A stretch of 64,000 nt of DNA from Propionispira arboris. Its GTDB lineage: Bacteria; Bacillota; Negativicutes; Selenomonadales; Selenomonadaceae. The stretch lies in NCBI RefSeq assembly GCF_900109225.1, contig NZ_FNZK01000016.1, forward strand, positions 61,035 to 125,034. The letters run 5' to 3'. This document shows, in pieces, positions 1 through 7,220 of the stretch. The stretch's first letter is position 1. The number at the start of each line of letters is the position of its first letter. The notes beneath the pieces are model-generated. The model saw only the letters and a program-made list of their open reading frames with translations. It was not told the DNA's origin and searched no databases. Made by a program: the position numbers and the translations under genes.

Positions 1-2
1 GT

Positions 3-461
3 GTCCTAGCCTATGCCGGAGCTCCTGTTTGTGCGAAATCTTTTACGGTATCTCCGATGAATATTTTCACCTCCATGCGTATCGAAGATGATATTTCTAA
101 AGGAATTTCTACCTTTTATGCAGAACTGCTTCGCATAAAAGGCATGGTTGAATTCAGCAAAAGCCATCAGCCTATGCTCATTTTAATTGATGAAATATTC
201 AAAGGTACAAATTCTGCAGATCGCATCATCGGTGCTGCAGAGACAATCCGAAAGTTAACAAATCCCTGGAGTATTACTTTTGTATCAACTCATGATTTCG
301 AACTCTGCCGCCTTGCTGAATCAGAACATCTCCCCATCACGAACTATCATTTCGAAGAATATTACACCGACAATGAAATCCATTTTGATTACAAACTAAA
401 ACCAGGTCAATGTCAAACAACAAACGCCAAATATCTACTCAAAATGGCGGGGATTTTATAA
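3..461 (+). CDS. MutS-family ATPase, C-terminal part (5' end outside window)
   Basis: The reading frame is open from base 3, so the gene begins left of the window and only about 152 residues are visible. They are the end of a MutS-type ABC ATPase domain: LAYAGAPVCA precedes the domain core, the Walker B segment LILIDEIFKGTNSADR (about residues 60-75 of the visible part) has its catalytic Glu, and STHDFEL carries the conserved switch His. The internal ATG at 57 is not a start because homology-like sequence continues upstream. The extreme C-terminus is short and lacks the MutL-interaction extension of housekeeping MutS, so this is more likely a shorter MutS-like paralogue, as is common in Firmicutes. 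Exact subfamily cannot be settled from the fragment. Confidence 0.85.
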   Translation, partial: VLAYAGAPVCAKSFTVSPMNIFTSMRIEDDISKGISTFYAELLRIKGMVEFSKSHQPMLILIDEIFKGTNSADRIIGAAETIRKLTNPWSITFVSTHDFELCRLAESEHLPITNYHFEEYYTDNEIHFDYKLKPGQCQTTNAKYLLKMAGIL

Positions 462-477
462 AAGAATCTATCATTTG

Positions 478-510
478 ATCCACTATCTGCTATAATATTA
501 GATAGTGGAT
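478..510 (+). promoter_or_regulatory. Hairpin overlapping an extended -10 element
   Basis: A perfect 10-bp inverted repeat (478-487 and 501-510, ATCCACTATC type) encloses TGCTATAAT, an extended -10 with TG at 488-489 and TATAAT at 491-496. A T-rich stretch follows. It may end the MutS-like transcript, start the PTS IIA transcript, or both. No convincing -35 is present, which extended -10 promoters tolerate. Confidence 0.45.
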
Positions 511-538
511 TTTATATTATATAAGGAGATTAGATTGA

Positions 539-889
539 ATGAAATACGAAGCTAGTATTACCTCAATTGGTAACCTCGCAAGAAATTTTTTAGAAAGCAA
601 TAAAAGTATCATTATCCTGGATGAAGGTATACGCCCAAATTTAGCTGAAATGGTCGTTGCACATACAAAAGCCGAACTGAAAGAAGATATTGTCGCTGGT
701 GATACTTTAGTTTGGGGCAAACACGCTTTCAGCATAACATCCGTTGGTGAAGATGCAAATAAGAACCTCCGCGATGAAGGTCATTGCACCATCGTTTTCA
801 ATGGTGACAATAACATGCCAGGTCAAATTTCTGTTAAAGGCGATATGGAACCAAGACTGCATCGCGAAGATCTGATTCAAATTAAATAG
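539..889 (+). CDS. PTS glucitol/sorbitol-type IIA component
   Basis: This 116-residue protein has the size and fold signature of GutA/SrlB-type enzyme IIA, the cytoplasmic domain that takes phosphate from HPr and passes it to the sorbitol IIB. Visible similarity includes the N-terminal ITSIG segment, VVAHTKAELKEDI (with the likely phospho-His at about residue 41), an SVGEDANKNLRDEGHCTIVFNG block and a C-terminal GD..PRL region. The start ATG has AAGGAG about 10 nt upstream. No sorbitol IIB, IIC or dehydrogenase gene is adjacent: MutS-like DNA lies on the left and ung, convergent, on the right. It could serve a distant transporter or have a regulatory role. Confidence 0.85.
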   Translation: MKYEASITSIGNLARNFLESNKSIIILDEGIRPNLAEMVVAHTKAELKEDIVAGDTLVWGKHAFSITSVGEDANKNLRDEGHCTIVFNGDNNMPGQISVKGDMEPRLHREDLIQIK

Positions 890-896
890 CTATTGC

Positions 897-938
897 AAAA
901 GAGCATTCTGGAAATTTTCCCCGGGATGCTCTTTTTTT
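897..938 (+). terminator. Rho-independent terminator after PTS IIA
   Basis: The stem GAGCAT (901-906) pairs with ATGCTC (926-931), extended by imperfect inner pairs and followed by T7. It lies just after the IIA stop codon. Confidence 0.85.
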
Positions 939-951
939 GTGAAAAAATCTT

Positions 952-1626
952 TTAAATATTTGGCAGCTGCCAATCAATAGCAGTTTGTCCTGTTTGTTCC
1001 AGAAACGCATTCGTTTTAGAAAATGGCCGACTGCCAAAAAAGCCTCGATGTGCCGAAAGCGGGCTGGGATGCGGTGCTTCCAAAATGAAATGATTTGGAT
1101 TGGTAATCATTGCTTTTTTCTTGCGCGCTGGTGAACCCCACAAAATAAATACCAGTGGTTTTTCCCGCTCATTTAATAAAGAAATTATTTTGTCCGTAAA
1201 AGTTTCCCAGCCTGCATCATGATGTGAATTGGCCTGATGAGCCCGAACCGTAAGAACTGTATTCAAAAGAAGCACCCCCTGCTCAGCCCATGGCTGCAAG
1301 CAGCCATTATTGGGTAGTGAACAGTTTAAATCGGTTTTGAGTTCTTTAAATATATTCAGCAGCGATGGCGGTGGTTCAACTCCTGGCTGCACGGAAAAGC
1401 TCAAGCCATGTGCCTGCCTGGGTCCATGATACGGGTCCTGTCCTAAAATCACTACTTTCGTTTTTTGATAACTCGTATAATGAAGCGCATTAAATATATC
1501 ATACACTCCGGGATATATGCTCTGCGTTTTGTATTCATGAATAAGAAATTCACGTAATTTTAGATAATATGGCAGCTTTAGTTCTTCCGATAAAAGCTCT
1601 GCCCAATCATTTTTAAAAATTTCCAT
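952..1626 (-). CDS. ung: Uracil-DNA glycosylase, family 1
   Basis: This 224-residue enzyme removes uracil from DNA to start base-excision repair. The catalytic water-activating motif [16 protein letters not shown] is at about residues 62-77, and the Leu-loop/His motif [14 protein letters not shown] is near residue 185. Both are diagnostic of family 1 Ung and are intact. The length equals the family norm. TAAGGAG lies 8-9 nt upstream of the ATG. It is convergent with the PTS IIA gene and downstream of the kor operon on the same strand, but separated from it by a terminator and a repeat, so it is probably expressed alone. Confidence 0.97.
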   Translation of the reverse strand: MEIFKNDWAELLSEELKLPYYLKLREFLIHEYKTQSIYPGVYDIFNALHYTSYQKTKVVILGQDPYHGPRQAHGLSFSVQPGVEPPPSLLNIFKELKTDLNCSLPNNGCLQPWAEQGVLLLNTVLTVRAHQANSHHDAGWETFTDKIISLLNEREKPLVFILWGSPARKKKAMITNPNHFILEAPHPSPLSAHRGFFGSRPFSKTNAFLEQTGQTAIDWQLPNI

Positions 1627-1719
1627 ATATGTCGCTCCTTATGTACACTATCCGATACTAAGTATATTATACTAAAAAAATCGTACAATGCCAGCCAATC
1701 ATAAAAAAAACAAAAAAAT

Positions 1720-1756
1720 AAAATGTTGAAATACCTTTGCAGCTATTTCAACATTT
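1720..1756 (-). terminator. Terminator of the kor operon
   Basis: AAATGTTGAAATA (1721-1733) pairs with TATTTCAACATTT (1744-1756). Read on the minus strand the stem is followed by a long T-rich tail. It is the first terminator downstream of korC. Confidence 0.7.
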
Positions 1757-1780
1757 ATTTTTTAAAGCATTGATTCTTAT

Positions 1781-1867
1781 CTATAATATAAATACATTAA
1801 ATAAATTACAGCTAGCCTGTCAAGCTGTCAGGAAGGGGATATAGAATATTTAATGCAACTTATATAG
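1781..1867 (-). repeat. Dispersed intergenic repeat, copy A
   Basis: On the minus strand positions 1844 to 1781 read CTATATCCCCTTCCTGACAG, then a TTTAATG-type stretch and a terminal TATAG, matching the copies at 53822 and 61654. It continues at 1848-1866 with TTTAATGCAACTTATATAG, a second copy of the right end in the opposite orientation. It sits between ung and the kor genes. Confidence 0.7.
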
Positions 1868-1880
1868 GATAAAATTACTC

Positions 1881-2405
1881 TTATTTTGTTACAGCATCGT
1901 AACCAACTTGGAGTGCCTGCATATTACGATCAATTGTAGCCGGCGGCACACGCTGGGCAACCGCTTTTTTTATTGTCTCAAAGTCTACCAATTCCGTAAT
2001 TTTAACAAGCGCACCCAGTGCTACAATATTCGCAAATAAAGATTTCCCTATTTTATCCACTGCAAGTTTTGTTATCGGAATCGAAATAATATTAGGGAAG
2101 TTTGGTGGATTCGGTACCAGGTCTGTATCAATCACCAGAGTCCCTCCCACCGCTAAATCCTTAGAATATTTATCAGCTGCAGCCTGCGTAAGTGCCAACA
2201 CTAATTCCGGCACTAAAACTTTAGGATGATATATCGGCTGATCGGAAATAATAACTTCCGCTTTCGAAGCACCACCGCGTGCTTCCGGGCCATAAGACTG
2301 TGACTGCACTGCTTCTTTACCTTCACGCACTGCTGCCTCCGCTAAAATAATAGCCGCCGTAATAACACCCTGACCCCCTGAACCTGATAATCTTATTTGC
2401 GCCAT
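1881..2405 (-). CDS. korC: 2-oxoacid:ferredoxin oxidoreductase, gamma subunit
   Basis: This 174-residue protein is the gamma subunit of the 2-oxoglutarate-type ferredoxin oxidoreductase. The N-terminal GSGGQGVITAAIILAEAA is the family signature, followed by SYGPEARGGASKAEVIIS. It is the last gene of a tightly packed set: its ATG overlaps the end of korB by one base. The complex converts a 2-oxoacid plus CoA to acyl-CoA, CO2 and reduced ferredoxin (or the reverse, carboxylating reaction in anaerobes). The gene set (D-A-B-C with a small ferredoxin) is the 2-oxoglutarate/branched-chain type rather than pyruvate oxidoreductase; the precise substrate is inferred. Confidence 0.9.
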   Translation of the reverse strand: MAQIRLSGSGGQGVITAAIILAEAAVREGKEAVQSQSYGPEARGGASKAEVIISDQPIYHPKVLVPELVLALTQAAADKYSKDLAVGGTLVIDTDLVPNPPNFPNIISIPITKLAVDKIGKSLFANIVALGALVKITELVDFETIKKAVAQRVPPATIDRNMQALQVGYDAVTK

Positions 2406-3226
2406 TATTTTGCACCTCCTGCCACGTCAATAACTTCTTGATATGCTGTCGTATATTCAAGAAAATCAGCTTGGTAGAATAAACCAATGGGGAATTTTCC
2501 TTCTCTTTTATCTTCTGGTAATTTATCCCAAGCTGCTTTCATGACCGCTGTATCTCGCATCCATTTCATCATATCCGGTGCATCCCCCATCTTGTTTTTA
2601 CGGCCAAATGCAGTTGGACATTGAACAACAGCCTCAATAAAAGAAAATCCTTTGTTATCAAATCCAGCAGCGATCATATCAGAAAGATGTTTTACATGAA
2701 AAGCTGTACTGCGTGCTACATAGGTAGCACCAGCAGCTTCAGCAAGATGACAAGCATCAAATGGACGGTCAACGGTTCCGTATGGAGCTGTCGTCGCTTT
2801 TTTATGAAGCGGGGTCATCGGCGAAGCCTGTCCACCCGTCATGCCATAAATGTGATTATTAAACATGATAACCGTCAAATCAACATTACGTCGTGCACCA
2901 TGGATAAAGTGATTACCACCGATAGCCGTGCAGTCGCCATCGCCAGTAATAACAACAACATTAAGTTCAGGATTCGCTAATTTAATCCCTGTAGCAAACG
3001 GAATAGCCCGGCCATGTGCCGTATGGAGTGTATCAAAATTCATATACCCGGAAGCTCTCGATGAACAGCCAATACCAGATACAATAATCGTTTTATCTTG
3101 ATCAAGATTTTTCGTTTCAATCGCCTGCACGATTGATTTCATAGCCGTACCATTGCCACAACCAGGACACCATAAATGCGGTAAACGGTTTTGTCTAAAA
3201 TATTTCTCATATGATCTTTCAAGCAT
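2405..3226 (-). CDS. korB: 2-oxoacid:ferredoxin oxidoreductase, beta subunit (TPP-binding)
   Basis: This 273-residue subunit holds the thiamine diphosphate site. The TPP motif GDGDCTAIGGNHFIHGARRN is at about residues 95-114 and NNHIYGMTGGQ follows near residue 123. The N-terminal WCPGCGNG supplies cysteines that coordinate the intersubunit 4Fe-4S cluster in this family. It overlaps korA by one base (stop and start share 3226) and korC by one base, so the three subunits are translationally coupled. No residue loss is evident. Confidence 0.93.
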   Translation of the reverse strand: MLERSYEKYFRQNRLPHLWCPGCGNGTAMKSIVQAIETKNLDQDKTIIVSGIGCSSRASGYMNFDTLHTAHGRAIPFATGIKLANPELNVVVITGDGDCTAIGGNHFIHGARRNVDLTVIMFNNHIYGMTGGQASPMTPLHKKATTAPYGTVDRPFDACHLAEAAGATYVARSTAFHVKHLSDMIAAGFDNKGFSFIEAVVQCPTAFGRKNKMGDAPDMMKWMRDTAVMKAAWDKLPEDKREGKFPIGLFYQADFLEYTTAYQEVIDVAGGAK

Positions 3227-4374
3227 TATTCATCAACCCCCGCACAAAGATTTTCAATAGCTTCGACCAGTTCCTGCGGTGTAAAAATCTCAGTATTATA
3301 TTTCGCCAAAAGTTTGACACGAGCACTGCCGCCTGCAGCACGTTCTACTTCGCCGACCAACTGTCCATAGTTAAGTTCTGGTACAAGAATCGCTTTGACC
3401 TGTTTGGCTGTTTTTTTGATAATTTTATCAGCAAATGGCCAAATGGTCATCAAACGAACCATTCCGACTTTCAAACCATGCTCACGTGCCGTACGAACTG
3501 CTTCATAAGCTGTACGAGCCGTACCGCCATAGGCTACAACTGCATACTGGGCATCTTCCATAAAAAATTCTTCAAAGTGAGTAATTTCATCTTGCACATG
3601 CATAATTTTTTCATGCATACGGCGGATGGCATCTTCTGTTACCTTTGGACTGCCTGATGGAAAACCTGTTTCATCATGGATTAATCCTGTCACATGAATA
3701 TGGTAGCCTTGCCCAAAATCAGCAACATTCGGAACCATATCTTCGTCCGGGCGATATGGTTCATACCCTTCCGCCCTGGTTATTTTAGGTACACGCCGCG
3801 GGTAAATTTCAATATCTTTTAATTCTGGTAAAACTACTTTTTCTCGCAAATGACCCACAATTTCATCCATCAATAAAATAACAGGCGTCCTGAAACGTTC
3901 GGAATAATTGACTGCTAAAATAGTAGCATCATATGCTTCTCGAACCGTCCATGGCGACAGTGCGATCATTGGATGATCACCATGTGTTCCCCAGCGTGCC
4001 TGCATCACATCGCCTTGAGCAGGTGAAGTTGGCTGGCCAGTAGATGGCCCCACACGCTGCACATTCACAATAACAATTGGAATTTCTGCACAGGCAGCAA
4101 AACCGATCAACTCTTGCTTGAGTGAAAACCCCGGTCCGGATGTTGCCGTAAGCGCTTTTTGGCCAGCGAGTACCGCCCCCAAAACGACGCCCATACTGGC
4201 AATTTCATCTTCCATTTGGATAAACTTACCGCCTAAGCCTGGCAGCTTTTGTGCCATCGTTTCTGCAATCTCTGTAGAAGGTGTAATTGGATAGCCGCCG
4301 AAAAAACGCACACCAGCAGCCAATGCGCCTTGGGCACAAGCTTCGTTTCCTTGAATCAATCTTGCTTCACTCAT
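3226..4374 (-). CDS. korA: 2-oxoacid:ferredoxin oxidoreductase, alpha subunit
   Basis: The 382-residue catalytic alpha subunit opens with EACAQGALAAGVRFFGGYPITPSTEIAE, the pyrimidine-binding and YPITPS signature of the family, and has TATSGPGFSLKQE at about residues 77-89. The C-terminal third is the transketolase-C-like domain (AVVAYGGTARTAYEAV). The short alpha form without an N-terminal gamma fusion fits the four-gene korDABC arrangement. It overlaps korD by four bases (ATGA). Confidence 0.93.
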   Translation of the reverse strand: MSEARLIQGNEACAQGALAAGVRFFGGYPITPSTEIAETMAQKLPGLGGKFIQMEDEIASMGVVLGAVLAGQKALTATSGPGFSLKQELIGFAACAEIPIVIVNVQRVGPSTGQPTSPAQGDVMQARWGTHGDHPMIALSPWTVREAYDATILAVNYSERFRTPVILLMDEIVGHLREKVVLPELKDIEIYPRRVPKITRAEGYEPYRPDEDMVPNVADFGQGYHIHVTGLIHDETGFPSGSPKVTEDAIRRMHEKIMHVQDEITHFEEFFMEDAQYAVVAYGGTARTAYEAVRTAREHGLKVGMVRLMTIWPFADKIIKKTAKQVKAILVPELNYGQLVGEVERAAGGSARVKLLAKYNTEIFTPQELVEAIENLCAGVDE

Positions 4375-4571
4375 AATTCCACCTTCTTATCTACAAAAAT
4401 CGCATAATCCGGACAGCGCAATTCGCACTGGCCACAGGCAATACAAGCTTCGCTATCAACAACTTGAACTTTTCCTAAAAGATTGATCCCCAAAACTTTT
4501 TTCGGACAAAAAGCGACACAAATGCCACACCCCTTGCACCTGACCGACTTAATCGTAATTTCGGACTTCAT
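4371..4571 (-). CDS. korD: 2-oxoacid:ferredoxin oxidoreductase, delta subunit (2x4Fe-4S)
   Basis: This 66-residue ferredoxin-like subunit has two complete cluster motifs: CKGCGICVAFCP near residues 13-24 and CIACGQCELRCP near residues 43-54. It feeds electrons from the TPP site to free ferredoxin. It is the first gene of the operon, with a strong GGGGAGG about 8 nt before the ATG. The four-base overlap with korA confirms a single transcriptional unit. Confidence 0.93.
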   Translation of the reverse strand: MKSEITIKSVRCKGCGICVAFCPKKVLGINLLGKVQVVDSEACIACGQCELRCPDYAIFVDKKVEL

Positions 4572-4772
4572 TTTGCGTTCCTCCCCTATGCATAAGTGAA
4601 AATAATCACCACATTGAATTTATATAAAATTCATTCATGAGTTCACTAATTACAATAATAACAAATATACAAAAAAAAATCCATTGTCTTTGTACATTTA
4701 TTCTCCAAGTATCCAAGTATACAATACAATTATGCAAAGACAGAATAATTATACAAAAATTTAATAACAAAA

Positions 4773-4803
4773 GAGATGGCAGGTGCAAAGCACCTGCCAT
4801 CTC
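4773..4803 (-). terminator. Terminator of the ptsHI operon
   Basis: GAGATGGCAGGTGC (4773-4786) and GCACCTGCCATCTC (4790-4803) form a perfect 14-bp stem with a 3-nt loop. On the minus strand it is followed by TTTTGTTATT. It lies 22 bp after the ptsI stop. Confidence 0.93.
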
Positions 4804-4824
4804 TTCATTGAAATACGCAATAAT

Positions 4825-6531
4825 TTATAAACTTTTATATAAGTATTCTTTAATTGCGTCGCCATCTTCCATTTTCATAATGGCATCAAGCGTTGCTTTT
4901 GCTTTCGTAAATGTAACCGAACGAATCTTATCTTTAACTTTTGGAATCGACGGTGCACTCATGCTAAGTTCATTAATCCCCATAGCCATTAAAATAACAG
5001 CTGCATATGGATCACTAGCCATTTCGCCGCACATCCCAGCCCAAATACCATTATCGCGTGCTGCTTTAATCGTCGTTTGGATTAAGTTAAGTACGGCCGG
5101 ATTGAAATGATTATACAAATAACTTACATTGTGATTTACTCGGTCGACAGCAAGCGTATATTGTACCAAATCATTGGTCCCTATACTGAAAAAGTCAACA
5201 TGTTTTGCCAACATCGGTGCCATAACAGCAGCGGCTGGTGTTTCTACCATAATGCCCAGCTGAACATTATTAGAGAAGGCTTTTTCTTCATGAGCAAGCT
5301 CTATTTTTGCCTGTTCGATGAGTTCTTTTACTTGCTTAATTTCAGCAACATTAATTACCATTGGAAGCATAATTGCTGCTTTACCATAAACACCCGCACG
5401 TAAAATCGCTTTCAACTGCGGCATAAACAAATCACGTCTCTGTAAGCTGATTCGAATAGCCCGCCAGCCAAGAAACGGATTTTCTTCTTTTGGTATTTCC
5501 AGATAAGCCAATGGTTTATCTCCGCCAATATCCATAGTCCGGATAACACAAAGATTACCATTGCATTTTTCTACAGCTTCTTTGTAGGTTTTAAACTGAT
5601 CTTCTTCGGTTGGGATATTCTGACGTCCCATGAACACAAATTCTGAACGGAACAACCCAACACCTTCGCAGCCATACGCAAGGGCACTTTCCACATCCAT
5701 ATGGGTTCCAATATTAGCCATTAGCTCTACACGAACTCCATCGGTAGTTTCAGCTGGAAGCGGTGCAAGTTTCGCATAATATGCTTTAATTTCCGATTGT
5801 TTTTGCATTTTTTCTTTATAGGAAGTGATCATATCTTCCGTTGGTGAAATAATAATTTCACCCGTTTCACCATCAAGTAAAACGGAATCACCATCTTTGA
5901 TTATATCCACGCGTTCACCCAAGCCAACCACCGTAGCAATCGCACGAGCTTTCGCAATAATAACAGCATGACAAGTAGTACTGCCTTGACCTAAAATAAC
6001 GCCAGCAATTTTTTCAGTTGGAATATTGGCAATAACCGATGGTTCAATTTCGTTACCGCAAAGAATAACCGCCGCTGCACCAAGTTCCGGCTCTTTTACG
6101 CCTAAAATATATTTGGCAATGCGTTTACAAACATCGCGGATATCAACAGCGCGTTCACGAAAATAGGCATCATCCATACGTTCAAACATTGCAGCGGACT
6201 CTTCAGCAGCCGCAAGAACAGCACGAGGTGCTGAACCAAATTCTTCGACTTTGCTTTTCATGGAATCTTCCATCATTGGATCTTGCGCCATCATACGATG
6301 CGCTTCCATAATAGCTGCCTGTTCCGGCATGTCTCTTTCCTGTAATGTTTTCACATTTTTCTGTAAAATCTCAGTAACCGCCTGCAGTGCTTTTTCAACC
6401 TTTGCAAGTTCGGCATCTTTGCTTTCTGGTTTATAATCGGCTAAATACCCATCGATATTCTGTCCGACAAGCAAAATTTTGCCAATTGCAATTCCAGAAA
6501 TAACACCTTTTCCACGTAAAACTTCTGGCAT
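4825..6531 (-). CDS. ptsI: PTS enzyme I (phosphoenolpyruvate-protein phosphotransferase)
   Basis: At 568 residues this is full-length enzyme I, which moves phosphate from PEP to HPr. The phospho-His lies in GQGSTTCHAVIIAKARAIAT (about residues 181-200); the family usually has GGRTSH there, so the STTCH variant is mildly unusual but keeps the His. The PEP-binding barrel is intact: RTMDIGGDKPLAYL, the LFRSEFVFMGR segment and the late GMCGEMASDP cysteine motif. It lies 23 bp after ptsH on the same strand with no promoter between them, so ptsH-ptsI is an operon, probably driven from the sigma54 site at 6997-7012. Confidence 0.96.
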   Translation of the reverse strand: MPEVLRGKGVISGIAIGKILLVGQNIDGYLADYKPESKDAELAKVEKALQAVTEILQKNVKTLQERDMPEQAAIMEAHRMMAQDPMMEDSMKSKVEEFGSAPRAVLAAAEESAAMFERMDDAYFRERAVDIRDVCKRIAKYILGVKEPELGAAAVILCGNEIEPSVIANIPTEKIAGVILGQGSTTCHAVIIAKARAIATVVGLGERVDIIKDGDSVLLDGETGEIIISPTEDMITSYKEKMQKQSEIKAYYAKLAPLPAETTDGVRVELMANIGTHMDVESALAYGCEGVGLFRSEFVFMGRQNIPTEEDQFKTYKEAVEKCNGNLCVIRTMDIGGDKPLAYLEIPKEENPFLGWRAIRISLQRRDLFMPQLKAILRAGVYGKAAIMLPMVINVAEIKQVKELIEQAKIELAHEEKAFSNNVQLGIMVETPAAAVMAPMLAKHVDFFSIGTNDLVQYTLAVDRVNHNVSYLYNHFNPAVLNLIQTTIKAARDNGIWAGMCGEMASDPYAAVILMAMGINELSMSAPSIPKVKDKIRSVTFTKAKATLDAIMKMEDGDAIKEYLYKSL

Positions 6532-6554
6532 TTCCCGGGTCCTCCTCTTGTTTA

Positions 6555-6818
6555 TTATTCTTCACCGAATTTTGAATTTACTAAATCTTTTAAAGTAGTT
6601 ACTGCTTTATCCGCATCGTCGCCTTCAGCACTGATAACAACTTCTGTACCATTTACAAGGCCCATGCTCATAATCATAAGAATGCTTTTTGCATCAACCG
6701 TTTTACCTTTTGCAGTTAATTTTATTTTAGATTTGAATTTGGTAGCTGCCTGTACGAGCATTGATGCTGGACGTGCATGAATACCTGCTTTGTTGCTGAT
6801 GATTACTTTTTGTTCCAT
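6555..6818 (-). CDS. ptsH: HPr phosphocarrier protein
   Basis: With the start at 6818 the protein is 87 residues, the normal HPr size. GIHARPASMLVQ carries the enzyme I phosphorylation site (His14/15), and the KSILMIMSMG segment carries the Ser equivalent of the HPr kinase site (Ser46) typical of Firmicutes. An upstream in-frame ATG at 6833 adds five residues but has no ribosome site; the chosen ATG has TGGGGA about 9 nt upstream. It is the first gene of ptsHI. The leader is unusually long if transcription starts at the sigma54 promoter (about 168 nt). Confidence 0.95.
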   Translation of the reverse strand: MEQKVIISNKAGIHARPASMLVQAATKFKSKIKLTAKGKTVDAKSILMIMSMGLVNGTEVVISAEGDDADKAVTTLKDLVNSKFGEE

Positions 6819-6996
6819 AATTAAAATCCCCATTCATTTTTTATTTAGATCTCACATAGACAACCGTCTAATTGAAAATCAACATTAAATACATTCGACA
6901 ACCAGACGTTTGTTTCCCTGCTTTCACTAACAAAATAACGATCTCTATGATAAAAAATCACTTTATTTTATGTAAGTACAAGCCGTTATATATTAT

Positions 6997-7012
6997 TGCA
7001 AGTATCGTGCCA
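6997..7012 (-). promoter_or_regulatory. Sigma54 (-24/-12) promoter of ptsHI
   Basis: The minus strand reads TGGCACGATACTTGCA, an exact match to the TGGCACG-N4-TTGCA consensus. The -24 GG and -12 GC are correctly spaced. The predicted transcript would start near 6986 and run into ptsH. The adjacent upstream gene encodes a sigma54 activator, which makes a chance match unlikely. Confidence 0.88.
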
Positions 7013-7137
7013 ACTTTCATCACACGAGTTTTTAGACAAATTAAGTTACACACAGTCCTTAAAACATCACTTTATTTTTAAAATAGTGTAACAAAATTGT
7101 AAATTTTGAATTTTATGAAAATATTTTTATTTTACAC

Positions 7138-7220
7138 TATAGTAAAAAGTATCAGATTTAGGTGTTTCCTTGATACTTTTTACTATATCTTGATATAAAT
7201 TACCATGGTAAATTATATCA
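7138..7220. promoter_or_regulatory. Two adjacent dyads, candidate activator-binding enhancer for ptsHI
   Basis: First dyad: 17-bp perfect arms 7138-7154 and 7171-7187 around a 16-nt spacer. Second dyad: 7191-7220, a 30-bp palindrome with one mismatched pair, centred on ACCATGGT and overlapping the end of the activator gene. Together they present four TGATA/TATCA half-sites, at 7150, 7171, 7191 and 7216, spaced 20-25 bp. They lie about 140-210 bp upstream of the sigma54 promoter, the usual enhancer distance. The first dyad could also act as a terminator stem, but it lacks a T-run on the minus strand. Confidence 0.55.

Noticed and set aside
4637..5110. Open frame on the plus strand across the ptsI terminator
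   Set aside because: It runs through the terminator stem and antisense to ptsI, with no recognisable protein features.
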